A stretch of DNA of 64,000 nucleotides from CAKZLS01 sp963786305 (lineage in GTDB: Bacteria > Pseudomonadota > Alphaproteobacteria > Rhodospirillales > Defluviicoccaceae): the NCBI GenBank assembly GCA_963786305.1, contig CAWAYL010000009.1, forward strand, positions 176,490 through 240,489, written 5' to 3'. Each line of letters begins with the position of its first letter. Position 1 is the first letter of the stretch. Shown here piece by piece: positions 31,622 through 40,606 of the stretch. Below the pieces are notes generated by a model. The model made no database searches. It was not told where the DNA came from and was given only the letters and a program-made list of their open reading frames with translations. A program made the position numbers and the translations under genes.

Positions 31622-32071
31622 CGGCGTTTTCCTCCCGGAAATATCGTGCGGCCTACCCATTTCGCAACATTCGGCACAGTTTATCTTTTTTATCGATAGC
31701 GATCAGGATGTGCACCTCGCTCCCGATGCGATCGTAGATTTAGAGTATATACTGAGATTTTTCAATATTTTTATTGCATTTATCCCGGTTTTGGGTTAGC
31801 GTTTTCTTCTAATTAAGTTGCTAATATATAGATATACTTAATAAAATGGAGTGAATACTGTTATTTGCACGTAGCGTCCGTCGCCAATATTTCGGGCCCC
31901 GGCCAATCAAGCGTGCGACTGCCCATAAACTCAGCGACAAGGTCGATACCTAAATGCTCGCCGTAACCATTGAGGCTGCCCGTCGGCGCTAGGCGATCAG
32001 CGGCAAGCATAGGGTGGAAAAGAAATTGCGAAAGAAACCACGAAGTGGTCGACAAGGAGGAGGAGGAAACC
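31622..32071. promoter_or_regulatory. Divergent control region of the sugar-acid cluster
   Basis: 450 bp with no convincing gene between the dehydratase and dctP. Positions about 31680-31860 are strikingly AT-rich for this genome and include the palindromes TATCGATA (31691-31698) and AGTATATACT (31744-31753) and a TTAAGT-N17-ACTTAA pair (31813-31841). It ends in AAGGAGGAGGAGGAAACC, a very strong ribosome site for dctP. These features fit a shared operator for a sugar-acid-responsive repressor, but no regulator gene is adjacent; the assignment is an inference. Confidence 0.5.
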
Positions 32072-33100
32072 TTGACAGCATTCAGAAAAACAAGCGTCGC
32101 CGCGGTCGTCGCGGTGCTGGCCGCGCCCGTTCCAATAGCGCACTTGTCAGCCGCCGAGTACGAGTGGACGATGCAAACGTCCGAAACGGCGGGCGAGCCG
32201 CAGTTCGAGGTCAAGAAGGCTTGGGCAAAGAACGTCGAGACGATGAGCGGCGGCAAAGTGAAGATCGAGATCCTGCCGACCGGCGCGGTCGTGCCGCACA
32301 GCCAAACCCTCGAAGCCGTCGGTGCTGGCATTCTACAGGGGCATATGACCGACCCGAGTTACTTTTCCGGCCAAGATCCCGCCTTCAGCATGCTCGGCAA
32401 CCTGGTCGGCGCCTGGGGCGATCCTCTCGAGTTCCTCGAGTACATGAAGTTCGGCGGCGGCGAGGAGCTCTATAACGAACTCGTCGAGCCCTACGGCGTG
32501 CACCTGATCTGCGCCGCCGCCACCGGTGTCGAGGCCCTCGTCAGCAAGAAACCTATCCGCACCGTGGACGACCTCAAGGGTCTCAAGATCCGCGCTCCGG
32601 AAGGCATGGTCTACGACATCTTCAGCAAGGCCGGCGCGGCACCGGTCAACCTGCCGGGTTCCGAGGTCTACACGGGTCTGGAAAAAGGCGTGATCGATGC
32701 CGCCGACTATACCGTGTTCGCCACCAATCACGCCCAGGATCTGCACTCGTTCGCCAAGTACCCCAGCTATCCGGGTTTTCACTCCCTGCCGATGGTCGCC
32801 GTCTCCATCAACAAACAGATCTGGGACGGTCTGCCGGACGACATCAAGACCATGCTCAAGGTTTCGTGCGATGCGATGGCCTATGACATGGTCTTCACGC
32901 TGAAGGGCCTCGATTTGAAAGCCGTTCAGGAGGCCCGCGACAATCCGGAAATCGAGATCATCGACCTGCCCGAGGAGGAACGCAAAAAGTTCCGCCAAAT
33001 CGCGCAGCAGGAGTGGGCGAACTGGGCCAAGAAGAACGAGTTGACCCAGAAGACCTACAACTCCGTGGTCAAATTTCTCGAGGAACGCAATCTGATGTAG
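32072..33100 (+). CDS. dctP: TRAP transporter periplasmic binding protein
   Basis: A 342-residue solute receptor of the DctP family. Start is TTG 32072, directly behind AAGGAGGAGGAGG, giving a signal peptide (FRKTSVAAVVAVLAAPVPIA). The mature protein shows DctP hallmarks: AKNVETMSGGKVKIEILPTG, the ligand-arginine segment LKGLKIRAPEGMVYDIFSKA, and VYTGLEKGVIDAADYT. Context suggests a sugar acid ligand. It is first in dctPQM, with a stem-loop after the stop that may favour its expression over the membrane subunits. Confidence 0.92.
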   Translation: MTAFRKTSVAAVVAVLAAPVPIAHLSAAEYEWTMQTSETAGEPQFEVKKAWAKNVETMSGGKVKIEILPTGAVVPHSQTLEAVGAGILQGHMTDPSYFSGQDPAFSMLGNLVGAWGDPLEFLEYMKFGGGEELYNELVEPYGVHLICAAATGVEALVSKKPIRTVDDLKGLKIRAPEGMVYDIFSKAGAAPVNLPGSEVYTGLEKGVIDAADYTVFATNHAQDLHSFAKYPSYPGFHSLPMVAVSINKQIWDGLPDDIKTMLKVSCDAMAYDMVFTLKGLDLKAVQEARDNPEIEIIDLPEEERKKFRQIAQQEWANWAKKNELTQKTYNSVVKFLEERNLM

Positions 33101-33114
33101 CCGGCGCCTGACGA

Positions 33115-33138
33115 GCGAGGGCGGCGGTCGCCGCTCGC
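33115..33138 (+). promoter_or_regulatory. Stem-loop between dctP and dctQ
   Basis: GCGAG and CTCGC pair around an inner CGGC/GCCG stem. Hairpins after the receptor gene are common in binding-protein operons, where they stabilise the upstream message. No U-tract follows. Confidence 0.4.
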
Positions 33139-33195
33139 GCCCCGCGCACCTGCCACCGCACCACGGGATGACGCTCAGCAAGAAGGGTCAGGCCA

Positions 33196-33780
33196 ATGGC
33201 ACAGCATGAAAGCTTGCCGGAGTCGGAACTCGCTCCGCAACCAGAGGAAATTGTCCTCCGCACACCCCTTGACCGGCTTATCAACGCGGCCGGATCCGCC
33301 ATCGCGTGGCTCGCCCTGATCGCCATGGCCATTTCGGTCTTTGAAGTCATGATGCGCTATGTCTTCAACTCTCCGACGTCGTGGGTCCACGAGACGGTCA
33401 TATTCCTGATTGCATGCATTTTCGCGCTCGGGGGGCCATTCGCCTTGGCGCGTGACAAGCATATCCGGATCCGGATCGTCTACGATATGGCGTCGCCCCG
33501 CCTCCGGCAGTTCTTCGACCTTTTCAACAGTGTGGTCACCCTCCTGTTTACCGCCGGCATGTCCTATGCCGCCTATGTCATGTTTTGGCGATCGTCGCAC
33601 AATCCCGCGGGGGACTGGCAGCTCGAGCGGTCCGGCACGTCTTGGAACCCGCCTTTCCCGGCCATGACCAAGGGGGTCATCCTCCTCGCCGTCGCGATCA
33701 TGACGGTGCAGGCCGTGTTCCACATCGTTCACGCTGTTCGGGCGCCCGCGGTCACACGGCAGAGAGAGGGGGAACGCTGA
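33196..33780 (+). CDS. dctQ: TRAP transporter small membrane subunit
   Basis: A 194-residue protein with four predicted transmembrane segments (starting near IAWLALIAMAISVFEVMMRY) and the DctQ-type sequence PTSWVHETVIFLIACIFALG, HIRIRIVYDMASPR. It forms the membrane domain with DctM and docks the receptor. It is separated from dctP by a hairpin and ends one base before the dctM start, so the two membrane subunits are tightly coupled. Confidence 0.9.
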   Translation: MAQHESLPESELAPQPEEIVLRTPLDRLINAAGSAIAWLALIAMAISVFEVMMRYVFNSPTSWVHETVIFLIACIFALGGPFALARDKHIRIRIVYDMASPRLRQFFDLFNSVVTLLFTAGMSYAAYVMFWRSSHNPAGDWQLERSGTSWNPPFPAMTKGVILLAVAIMTVQAVFHIVHAVRAPAVTRQREGER

Positions 33781-33781
33781 C

Positions 33782-35105
33782 ATGGGTCTCGGATTGAACG
33801 CGCTCGGCATCGAAGCCGGCACTTACATCCTGATCGCCAGCATCTTCATTCTTCTGCTTCCCGGGTCTGCCGCTGGCCTTCAATACCGGTCTCGTTGCCC
33901 TCATATTCACATTCGGCTGGTTCGGACCGAATGCCCTGCCGCTGGTTACGTCGCGCGTCTACGGCTTTATCACCGAGTATTCCCTCGTCGCCGTGCCGAT
34001 GTTCGTCCTGATGGCGTCGCTCCTCGACCGCTCGGGAATTGCCCGCGACCTGTTCAACGCCATGCGCGTATTCGCCGGCCGGCTGCCGGGTGGCGTGGGT
34101 ATTCAAACCCTGGTCGTTGCTTTCTTTCTGGCGGCGATGTCGGGGATCATCGGCGGCGAAATCGTGCTTCTCGGCATTCTCGCGCTGCCGCAAATGTTGA
34201 GACTTGGATACGACCGGAGCATCGCCATCGGCGTCTGTTGCGCCGGCGGCTCGCTCGGCACCATGGTTCCGCCGTCCATCGTGCTGATCATTTACGGTCT
34301 GATGGCCAGCGTCAGCATCGCCGATCTTTTTCTCGCGGCGATCACGCCGGCGACCATCTTGATGCTGTCTTACGTCACGTACGTTCTCGGGCGATGCATG
34401 ATGAACCCGGAGCTCGGCCCGCCGCTGCCGGTGGAAGAAACGCGACGGGCATCCGGCCAGAAAATGAATGCCCTGAAGTCGGTGGTGATGCCGGGATTGA
34501 TCGCGCTGATGGTGCTGGGCAGCATCTATGGCGGCATCGCCTCGGTGACGGAGGCCGCCTCCATGGGCGCCTTCGGCGTGCTGATCGCGATCGCGATCCG
34601 CCGCGAGTTCTCGTTTCGCATCCTGCAAGACAGCGTCACCCAGACCCTCAACACCTGCGGCATGATCATCTGGATCGGTATCGGCGCGGCCGCCCTGGTC
34701 GGCGTCTACAATCTGATGGGCGGCAACCGCTTCGTCTCCCAGACCATCCTCGGCATCGACGCCGCGCCCGTTCTCATCATTCTTTTGATGATGGCCATCC
34801 TGGCGGTGCTCGGCCTGTTCCTCGACTGGATCGGCATCGCCATGCTGACGTTGCCGATCTTCGTGCCGATCATCAAGCAACTGGGCTACGATCCGATCTG
34901 GTTCGGCATCCTGTTCGCGGTCAACATGCAAGTGTCATTCCTCAGTCCGCCGTTCGGTCCCGCCGCGTTCTATCTGAAAGGGGTCGCGCCGGCGGGGATA
35001 GAGCTGCCGCACATCTTCAAGGCCGTTCTGCCGTTCATCGCACTTCAGGTCATTGTGCTCATGCTGCTGCTGTTCGTTCCGGATCTGGCGATGTGGATCC
35101 TGTAG
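33782..35105 (+). pseudogene. dctM: TRAP transporter large membrane subunit, one frameshift
   Basis: The start (MGLGLNALGIEAGTYILIAS) and the body (NALPLVTSRVYGFITEYSLV onward, 12 or so transmembrane segments) are classic DctM, but lie in different frames. One extra base in the CCCGGG tract at 33860-33865 explains it: after that point GLPLAFNTGLVALIFTFGWF continues the family sequence. The body includes GGSLGTMVPPSIVLIIYG and ends in FVPDLAMWIL. If the shift is real the transporter would be dead; because the rest of the operon is intact, a sequence error is plausible. Confidence 0.85.
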
Positions 35106-35136
35106 CGGGGGCGGGTGAATAGGGAAAGAGTGCCCG

Positions 35137-35811
35137 ATGTCCGAGACCATTCGCGATATGCCGGGTGAGCCGGCGATGAACGATGCTTTCGCGCGGTCGT
35201 TCACCGAGATGCCGCTGGTTGCCGTCCTCCGCGGCATCGAGCCGGACGAGGTGCCCGCCGTGGCCGACGCATTGGTGAGCGCGGGCTTTCGCCTTCTCGA
35301 AGTGCCTCTCAACTCGCCCCGGCCGTTTGACAGCATCGCCAAGCTGGTGGCGTGCTGTCCCGAGGGCGTTGTCGTCGGCGCGGGCACCGTGCTACTCGCG
35401 AAGGACGTGGAACGGCTGGCGGGCACGGGCGCCAAGCTGATGGTGACGCCCAACACCGATCCGGCGATCATCGAGGCTGGTATCGGCGCGGATCTCATTC
35501 CGCTCATCGGCTGCATGACACCGAGCGAGGCGCTCTCCGCGCTGCGGCACGGCGCTCGGGTGCTGAAGGTGTTTCCCGCCGCTCGCCTGGGCCCAGCCTA
35601 CCTGAAGGACGTGCGGGCGGTTTTGCCGAAGGATACCCGCGTGGTCACCGTCGGGGGGATCGGCCTCGAGAACATGGAACCGTTCCATGCCGCTGGCGCC
35701 GACGGTTTCGGTTTCGGCGCCAACCTTTATGCGCCTGGCCGCGCGGCGGCGGAGGTGGGGGCCATCGCCCGTGGTCTCGCCGCGGAATACCGCCGCCTGG
35801 AGGAGCACTGA
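35137..35811 (+). CDS. dgoA: 2-dehydro-3-deoxy-6-phosphogalactonate aldolase
   Basis: A 224-residue class I aldolase of the KDPG/KDPGal family, cleaving the phosphorylated keto-deoxy acid to pyruvate and glyceraldehyde 3-phosphate. The Schiff-base lysine lies in RVLKVFPAARLGPAYL, and the glutamate/phosphate sites in FRLLEVPLNSPRPFDSI and VVGAGTVL. The LNSP and GFGFGANLY motifs are those of DgoA rather than Eda. Start is ATG 35137; ATG 35176 is an alternative. It is followed after one base by dgoK. Confidence 0.9.
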   Translation: MSETIRDMPGEPAMNDAFARSFTEMPLVAVLRGIEPDEVPAVADALVSAGFRLLEVPLNSPRPFDSIAKLVACCPEGVVVGAGTVLLAKDVERLAGTGAKLMVTPNTDPAIIEAGIGADLIPLIGCMTPSEALSALRHGARVLKVFPAARLGPAYLKDVRAVLPKDTRVVTVGGIGLENMEPFHAAGADGFGFGANLYAPGRAAAEVGAIARGLAAEYRRLEEH

Positions 35812-35812
35812 G

Positions 35813-36751
35813 GTGATCGGCAACCGGGCCATCGTCGTCGACTGGGGAACGAGCAGCTTCCGCGCCTATCTCGTGGACCCGGAGAGCGGCCGCTGCCTGG
35901 AGGAGATCGCCGAAGGACGGGGCATGAGCGCCCTCGCCAAGGCGGATTTCACCTCGTATTGCCGTGAGCAAACGGCGCCCTGGCGGCCCGACGGCACGTC
36001 GGTGCCCATCTACATGGCCGGCATGGTGGGAGCGGCGCAGGGCTGGTTGAAGGCGCCCCAACCGCCGGCGCCGGTGGACGCGGATGCCCTGGCGCGCCAG
36101 GTGGTGCCGGCCGAGGGCATTGAGGACGCCTGGATCCTTCCCGGCGTCCGATACCACGGCGCCAAAGGCCACGTCGACGTCATGCGCGGCGAGGAAGTTC
36201 AGATCTTCGGCGCCCTGGAGGAAACCGGAGCGGTTTCGGGCCATCTCTGCCTGCCCGGGACCCACAGCAAGTGGGCGACCGTTCGCGATGGCACGCTTGA
36301 ACGTTTCGCCACCGCGATGACCGGAGAGCTCTACCAAGTAATCCTGCGCCATACCGTTGTCGGCCGGCTTGCCGAGACCGATGCGGCCTTCGATGCGGCC
36401 GCGTTCAAGAGGGGCCTCTCCCTCGCCGGACAACCCGGTGGCCTTCCCCATCACGTGTTCGGCGCCCGGGGCCGGTGCCTCTATGGCGACCTCGGAGCGG
36501 CCGAGATCGCGAGCTTTCTGTCGGGTCTTCTGATCGGCGAAGAATTGGTGCGCATGGCGGAGCTGGAGCCGCTGCCCGGGAGCGTGCTCCTGGTCTGCGG
36601 CGAGCGGCTCCGCGAACCTTATGAGATGGCGCTGCGCGTCAAGGGGGTGAACGCCACCTGGATCGCCGCGCGGGTCGCAACCTTGCGCGGTGTGGTTTCC
36701 GTCATCCGCCACCACATTGCGGCCAGAGAGCATCAGGGAGCCGACGGATGA
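35813..36751 (+). CDS. dgoK: 2-dehydro-3-deoxygalactonokinase
   Basis: About 312 residues, GTG start at 35813 just after the dgoA stop. The N-terminal phosphate motif (AIVVDWGTSSFRAYLVDPES) and blocks such as YMAGMVGAAQGWLKAP and CLPGTHSKWATVRDG are characteristic of DgoK, which phosphorylates 2-keto-3-deoxygalactonate in the De Ley-Doudoroff route. Its stop overlaps the next start (ATGA), so it is translationally coupled with the PfkB kinase. Confidence 0.9.
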   Translation: MIGNRAIVVDWGTSSFRAYLVDPESGRCLEEIAEGRGMSALAKADFTSYCREQTAPWRPDGTSVPIYMAGMVGAAQGWLKAPQPPAPVDADALARQVVPAEGIEDAWILPGVRYHGAKGHVDVMRGEEVQIFGALEETGAVSGHLCLPGTHSKWATVRDGTLERFATAMTGELYQVILRHTVVGRLAETDAAFDAAAFKRGLSLAGQPGGLPHHVFGARGRCLYGDLGAAEIASFLSGLLIGEELVRMAELEPLPGSVLLVCGERLREPYEMALRVKGVNATWIAARVATLRGVVSVIRHHIAAREHQGADG

Positions 36752-37695
36752 AAGTGGCGGCCATCGGAGAATGCATGATGGAGTTTCGCCGTGGCGGCGA
36801 CGGCCGCTACGACCTCGCTTACGGCGGCGATACCTTCAACACTTCGGTCTATCTGCGGCGACTGGGCATCGCCGTCGACTACATCACGGCGCTCGGCGCC
36901 GATCCGTTCAGTGACAATATCGTTGCCCTGTGCCAGAACGAGGGCGTTGGAACCGAACATATCGCCCGCGTGTCCAATCGCCTGCCAGGGCTTTATCTCA
37001 TCAACATCGACGCGGTGGGCGAACGCTCGTTCCATTACTGGCGGGATCGATCGCCCGCCCGGGAAATCTTCGAACGGGCCGCCAGGTCTCATATTACCGA
37101 GGACCTGCAGCGATTTGATTTGATTTACCTCTCCGGGATCACCCTGTCGTTGTACTCGGATCGCGGTTTGTCGACGATGTTTTCCGCTCTCGACCGGGCC
37201 CGCGCCCGGGGCGGCCGGGTGGCGTTCGACGGCAACTACCGGCCCGCGGGATGGGCAGACGTTGCGGCGGCGCGGGCGGCCTTCGATGCCATGATCAAGC
37301 GGGTGGATATCGTCCTTCCAACCTTCGACGACGAGCGGCTCCTCTACGGAGACGCCGACGGGCCGAGCTGCGCACGGCGTTATCGCGACGCCGGGGTCGG
37401 CGAAATCGTCGTCAAGGATGGAAGCCGCGGATGCCTGGTCGGCGTTGCCGACGACACCCACGTGGTCAAGGTCGAGACTGTCGTCAAGCCCATCGACACC
37501 ACGGCAGCCGGCGATTCGTTCAATGCCGGCTATCTCGCCGCCCGCCTCGCCGGAGTGGGGCCGGAGATCGCGGCCCGGGTCGGCCATCGACTTGCTGGCA
37601 CGGTGATCCGGCATCCGGGCGCCATCATTCCGCGCGACGCGATACCGGCCATGGACGACCTGATGCCTGGGTCAAATCGAGGGACAGAGCCATGA
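36748..37695 (+). CDS. kdgK: PfkB-family sugar kinase, 2-keto-3-deoxygluconate kinase type
   Basis: A 315-residue ribokinase-fold enzyme. The N-terminal substrate motif (AYGGDTFNTSVYLRRLGI) and the anion-hole/catalytic signature (IDTTAAGDSFNAGYLAARLA, with the catalytic aspartate in GDSFNAGY) are intact. The sequence fits KdgK, which makes KDPG for the Eda aldolase that follows. ATGA overlaps join it to dgoK upstream and to eda downstream. Confidence 0.85.
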   Translation: MKVAAIGECMMEFRRGGDGRYDLAYGGDTFNTSVYLRRLGIAVDYITALGADPFSDNIVALCQNEGVGTEHIARVSNRLPGLYLINIDAVGERSFHYWRDRSPAREIFERAARSHITEDLQRFDLIYLSGITLSLYSDRGLSTMFSALDRARARGGRVAFDGNYRPAGWADVAAARAAFDAMIKRVDIVLPTFDDERLLYGDADGPSCARRYRDAGVGEIVVKDGSRGCLVGVADDTHVVKVETVVKPIDTTAAGDSFNAGYLAARLAGVGPEIAARVGHRLAGTVIRHPGAIIPRDAIPAMDDLMPGSNRGTEP

Positions 37696-38351
37696 CAGCA
37701 CCGCACAAGCCGACTGCCCAGTTCGAATCGATCCTGCGCGCGGCCTCGGTGATCCCGGTATTGACCATCCGGCGGATCGAGGACGCCGTGCCGCTCGCCG
37801 AGGCGCTGGTCGAGGGTGGACTGACGGTTCTGGAGATCACCCTTCGAACCGAGATCGCCGCGCAAGCAATCCGATTGATCGGGGACAAGGTGCCCGGCGC
37901 GATCGCCGGTGCCGGCACCATCCTCGATACGAGTGATCTTGCGAATGCGCGGAACGCCGGCGCCCGGTTCGGCGTCAGTCCCGGACTGACACCGGAGCTG
38001 GCCGCGGCGGTGGCTTCGAGCGACATGCCGTTTCTTCCCGGCGTCGCTACCGCCTCCGAGATCATGCAGGCCCGCTCTCACGGCTTCCGTCATTTGAAGT
38101 TCTTTCCGGCGGAGGCCGCTGGGGGCCGGGCGGCGCTCAGCGGTTTCGCCGGGCCATTCGGCGATGTCTTTTTCTGTCCGACGGGCGGCATTCGCGAAGA
38201 CACCCTCGCGGCGTACCTGAAAGTGACCAACGTGATGTGCGTCGGAGGATCATGGTTGGCTTCCGACGCGGACATGGAAAAGGGAGCCTGGAGCGACATT
38301 ACCGAACGGGCGCGGCGGGTCAGCGATGGACGGCCATCTGAGCGAAACTAA
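37692..38351 (+). CDS. eda: KDPG/KHG aldolase
   Basis: A 219-residue Entner-Doudoroff aldolase splitting KDPG to pyruvate and glyceraldehyde 3-phosphate. The Schiff-base lysine sits in HLKFFPAEAAGG, with the conserved ETTLRT-type segment seen as VLEITLRTEIAAQAI and the phosphate loop CPTGGI. Start ATG 37692 overlaps the kdgK stop. Eda and DgoA in one operon give separate outlets for gluco- and galacto-configured intermediates. Confidence 0.92.
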   Translation: MTAPHKPTAQFESILRAASVIPVLTIRRIEDAVPLAEALVEGGLTVLEITLRTEIAAQAIRLIGDKVPGAIAGAGTILDTSDLANARNAGARFGVSPGLTPELAAAVASSDMPFLPGVATASEIMQARSHGFRHLKFFPAEAAGGRAALSGFAGPFGDVFFCPTGGIREDTLAAYLKVTNVMCVGGSWLASDADMEKGAWSDITERARRVSDGRPSERN

Positions 38352-38366
38352 GGTGGAGAGGAAGTC

Positions 38367-39686
38367 ATGAGCGATTTCACAAGACGCGACGTCCTGAAAA
38401 CGGCGGCCGCCCTGGCGGCGGCGGGCAGCCTCATCCCCCACGGACGGACATGGGCTCAAGGGCTTATCGCCGAGCCGGAGCCCGGGGCATCGATCCACCT
38501 CCTGCGTTGGGAGAGCTTTGTCGACGGCGACAGGGAACTCTGGCAGGCCAATACCGAGGCATTCTCCAAGGCCGCCGGGGTGCCCGTGAAGGTGGAGTAT
38601 GTTCCCTGGCCGGAGGTGAGCAAGAAAGCAGCGGAAGTCGCCGACCGCGGCAGCGGGCCGGACATCGTCTTCGGGTGGTACGACGATCCGCATCTGTTTC
38701 CAGACCGACTGGTGCCGGTCTCGGATGTCGCCGCCACGCTTGGGGCGAAATACGGCGACTGGTACCCGGTCTGCAAGCAGTATGGGACGGGGCTTCTCGA
38801 TGAATGGATCGCGCTTCCTCTCGGCGTCGCCGGTTCGTGCATGGTGTATCGCCAGTCGCACGTGGCGGCCGCCGGCTTCGATGCCTTTCCGACGGACACC
38901 GACGGGTTTCTCAAGCTGTGCCAGGCCCTGGCCAAGAACGGCACGCCGCCCGGCTTCGTGCTCGGGCGTTCCATCGGCGACGCCAGCGTCTGGACCCACT
39001 GGGTGCTGTGGGCGTTTGGCGGCAAATTGACGGATCGCGCGGGCCTGGTGGTGATCGACAGCGCCCAGACCTTGCAAGCGCTCGAATACGCCCACGAGCT
39101 CTATCAGACGTTCGTGCCGGACATCACGTCGTGGCTCGACCCGGACAACAACGACGCCTTCCTCGCGGGCCGCATCAGTCTCACCGCCAACGGCGTTTCG
39201 ATTTACTATGCCGCCAAGAACTCGGACGATCCGGCGATGAAAGCGATGGCCGAGGATATCCAGCACGCGAACTTCCCCGTCGGTCCGGTGGGTAGACCGA
39301 CGGAGCTGTTCCTGATCTCACAGGCCATGGTGTTCAATCACACGCCCTACCCGAACGCCGCCAAGGCGTATCTTCGGTTCATGTGGGAGCGCGAGCAGTA
39401 TGAGCCTTGGCAGAGGGCATCGCTCGGTTACGTAACGCAACCTTTGCAGGCGTACGAGAACAACCCGGTGTGGACCGAGGATCCGAAAATCACGCCCTAT
39501 CGCGATTGCACCGCCCGGATGCTGTGGAACGGATACGCCGGACCGCTCGGACCCGGTTCGGCGGCGGCGATGTCGGATTCCATCGTCGTCAACATGGTCG
39601 CTCAGGCGGCTTCCGGCGCCAAGTCGCCGAGCGAAGCCATCCGCGAGGCCGAACGCCTGGCTCAGCGCTACTATCGCCTGCCTTAG
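38367..39686 (+). CDS. ABC sugar-binding protein with Tat signal
   Basis: A 439-residue family 1 solute-binding protein. A twin-arginine signal (TRRDVLKTAAALAAAGSL) is obvious, followed by IHLLRWESFVDGDRELW, typical of carbohydrate receptors. It lies 15 bp after eda with a GGAGAGGAAG ribosome site, so it belongs to the operon. No ABC permease or ATPase follows; a tRNA gene on the other strand comes next. It may serve a transporter encoded elsewhere, or be left from a lost ABC system replaced by the TRAP transporter. Confidence 0.85.
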   Translation: MSDFTRRDVLKTAAALAAAGSLIPHGRTWAQGLIAEPEPGASIHLLRWESFVDGDRELWQANTEAFSKAAGVPVKVEYVPWPEVSKKAAEVADRGSGPDIVFGWYDDPHLFPDRLVPVSDVAATLGAKYGDWYPVCKQYGTGLLDEWIALPLGVAGSCMVYRQSHVAAAGFDAFPTDTDGFLKLCQALAKNGTPPGFVLGRSIGDASVWTHWVLWAFGGKLTDRAGLVVIDSAQTLQALEYAHELYQTFVPDITSWLDPDNNDAFLAGRISLTANGVSIYYAAKNSDDPAMKAMAEDIQHANFPVGPVGRPTELFLISQAMVFNHTPYPNAAKAYLRFMWEREQYEPWQRASLGYVTQPLQAYENNPVWTEDPKITPYRDCTARMLWNGYAGPLGPGSAAAMSDSIVVNMVAQAASGAKSPSEAIREAERLAQRYYRLP

Positions 39687-39704
39687 GAAAATCCGCGAAA
39701 GTGG

Positions 39705-39779
39705 TGGTGGGCGCGACAGGGATTGAACCTGTGACCCCTGCCGTGTGAAGGCAGTGCTCTCCCGCTGAGCTACGCGCCC
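39705..39779 (-). tRNA. tRNA-Val (CAC)
   Basis: A 75-nt cloverleaf with encoded CCA. The acceptor stem is GGGCGCG/CGCGCCC, the anticodon arm CTGCC-TTCACAC-GGCAG with anticodon CAC (decodes GUG), and the T arm contains GGTTCAATCC. All stems pair well. It sits between the orphan binding-protein gene and gph. Confidence 0.95.
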
Positions 39780-39824
39780 CAAACCCGAATGGAAGGCACA
39801 TTTAAGGGCGTGGCCGGAACGGTG

Positions 39825-40496
39825 TCAAGGAAGGTGGTCGAGAGCCGCCGGCAAATCTGAAAATTCGGCAATGATCATGTCCGCCCCGAGGTCGGCGACG
39901 GGAGTGCGCGTATATCCGTAGGCGACGACGATCACCGGCACGCCGAGCGCTCGCGCGACGTCCACATCGTTCGCGGCGTCCCCAACCATGACCGAGTCGG
40001 TCGCGGCGACACCCATGCTGTCGAGAACACTTTGCAGGGTGCGCGGATCGGGCTTGCGCGCGCCGTCGATGGAATCGCCCCCCAGAACCGCGTCAAACAC
40101 CTCGTCCATGTTCAAGTCCCGCAAAACCTCTCGTGTCGGCCCTTCCGGTTTATTGGTGCAGATACCGAGCGCCAGACCGCGGGCCTTGAGTCCGGTCAAG
40201 GTTTCCCTGACGCCCGGATAGGGTCGCGTCAGGTCCGCGGAATGTCCTTCGTAAAATCCAAGAAACGCCGTGGTCAGGGCGGCCAGTTCGGATGCCGCCG
40301 GTTGGTCGCCCGTGGCGGCGAACGCCCGTTCCACCAGCTTGGCGGCGCCGTCGCCCACCATCATTTTCACCTGTTGGAGGCCGACCGGCTTTCGATCGTT
40401 TTGCTCCAGCACTTTGTTGAGCGCCAAGCGCAGGTCGGGAGCGCTGTCGATCAGCGTGCCGTCCAAGTCGAACACCGCGGCCCTGAAGGTCCCCAT
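39825..40496 (-). CDS. gph: Phosphoglycolate phosphatase (HAD family)
   Basis: A 223-residue HAD hydrolase. Motif I is FDLDGTLIDSAPDL, motif II is seen around GICTNKPEG, and the metal-binding motif IV is VMVGDAANDVDVARALG. It matches Gph, which removes phosphate from 2-phosphoglycolate formed by oxidative DNA repair or RuBisCO. It is divergent from glmU with about 110 bp between starts. Confidence 0.88.
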   Translation of the reverse strand: MGTFRAAVFDLDGTLIDSAPDLRLALNKVLEQNDRKPVGLQQVKMMVGDGAAKLVERAFAATGDQPAASELAALTTAFLGFYEGHSADLTRPYPGVRETLTGLKARGLALGICTNKPEGPTREVLRDLNMDEVFDAVLGGDSIDGARKPDPRTLQSVLDSMGVAATDSVMVGDAANDVDVARALGVPVIVVAYGYTRTPVADLGADMIIAEFSDLPAALDHLP

Positions 40497-40606
40497 GCAA
40501 ACCCCTGTTCACTTTTCGTCGGCAATCATCTTTGGCTTGGCGATAATTTCGCCGTGTGGCAGGTTTGTCGCTCTTGCCCACTGCTGTCCTTGTAAACACT
40601 GGTTTA

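Noticed and set aside
33113..33195. Hairpin after dctP as a true terminator
   Set aside because: No U-tract follows and dctQ/dctM continue the operon; kept only as a stabilising stem-loop.
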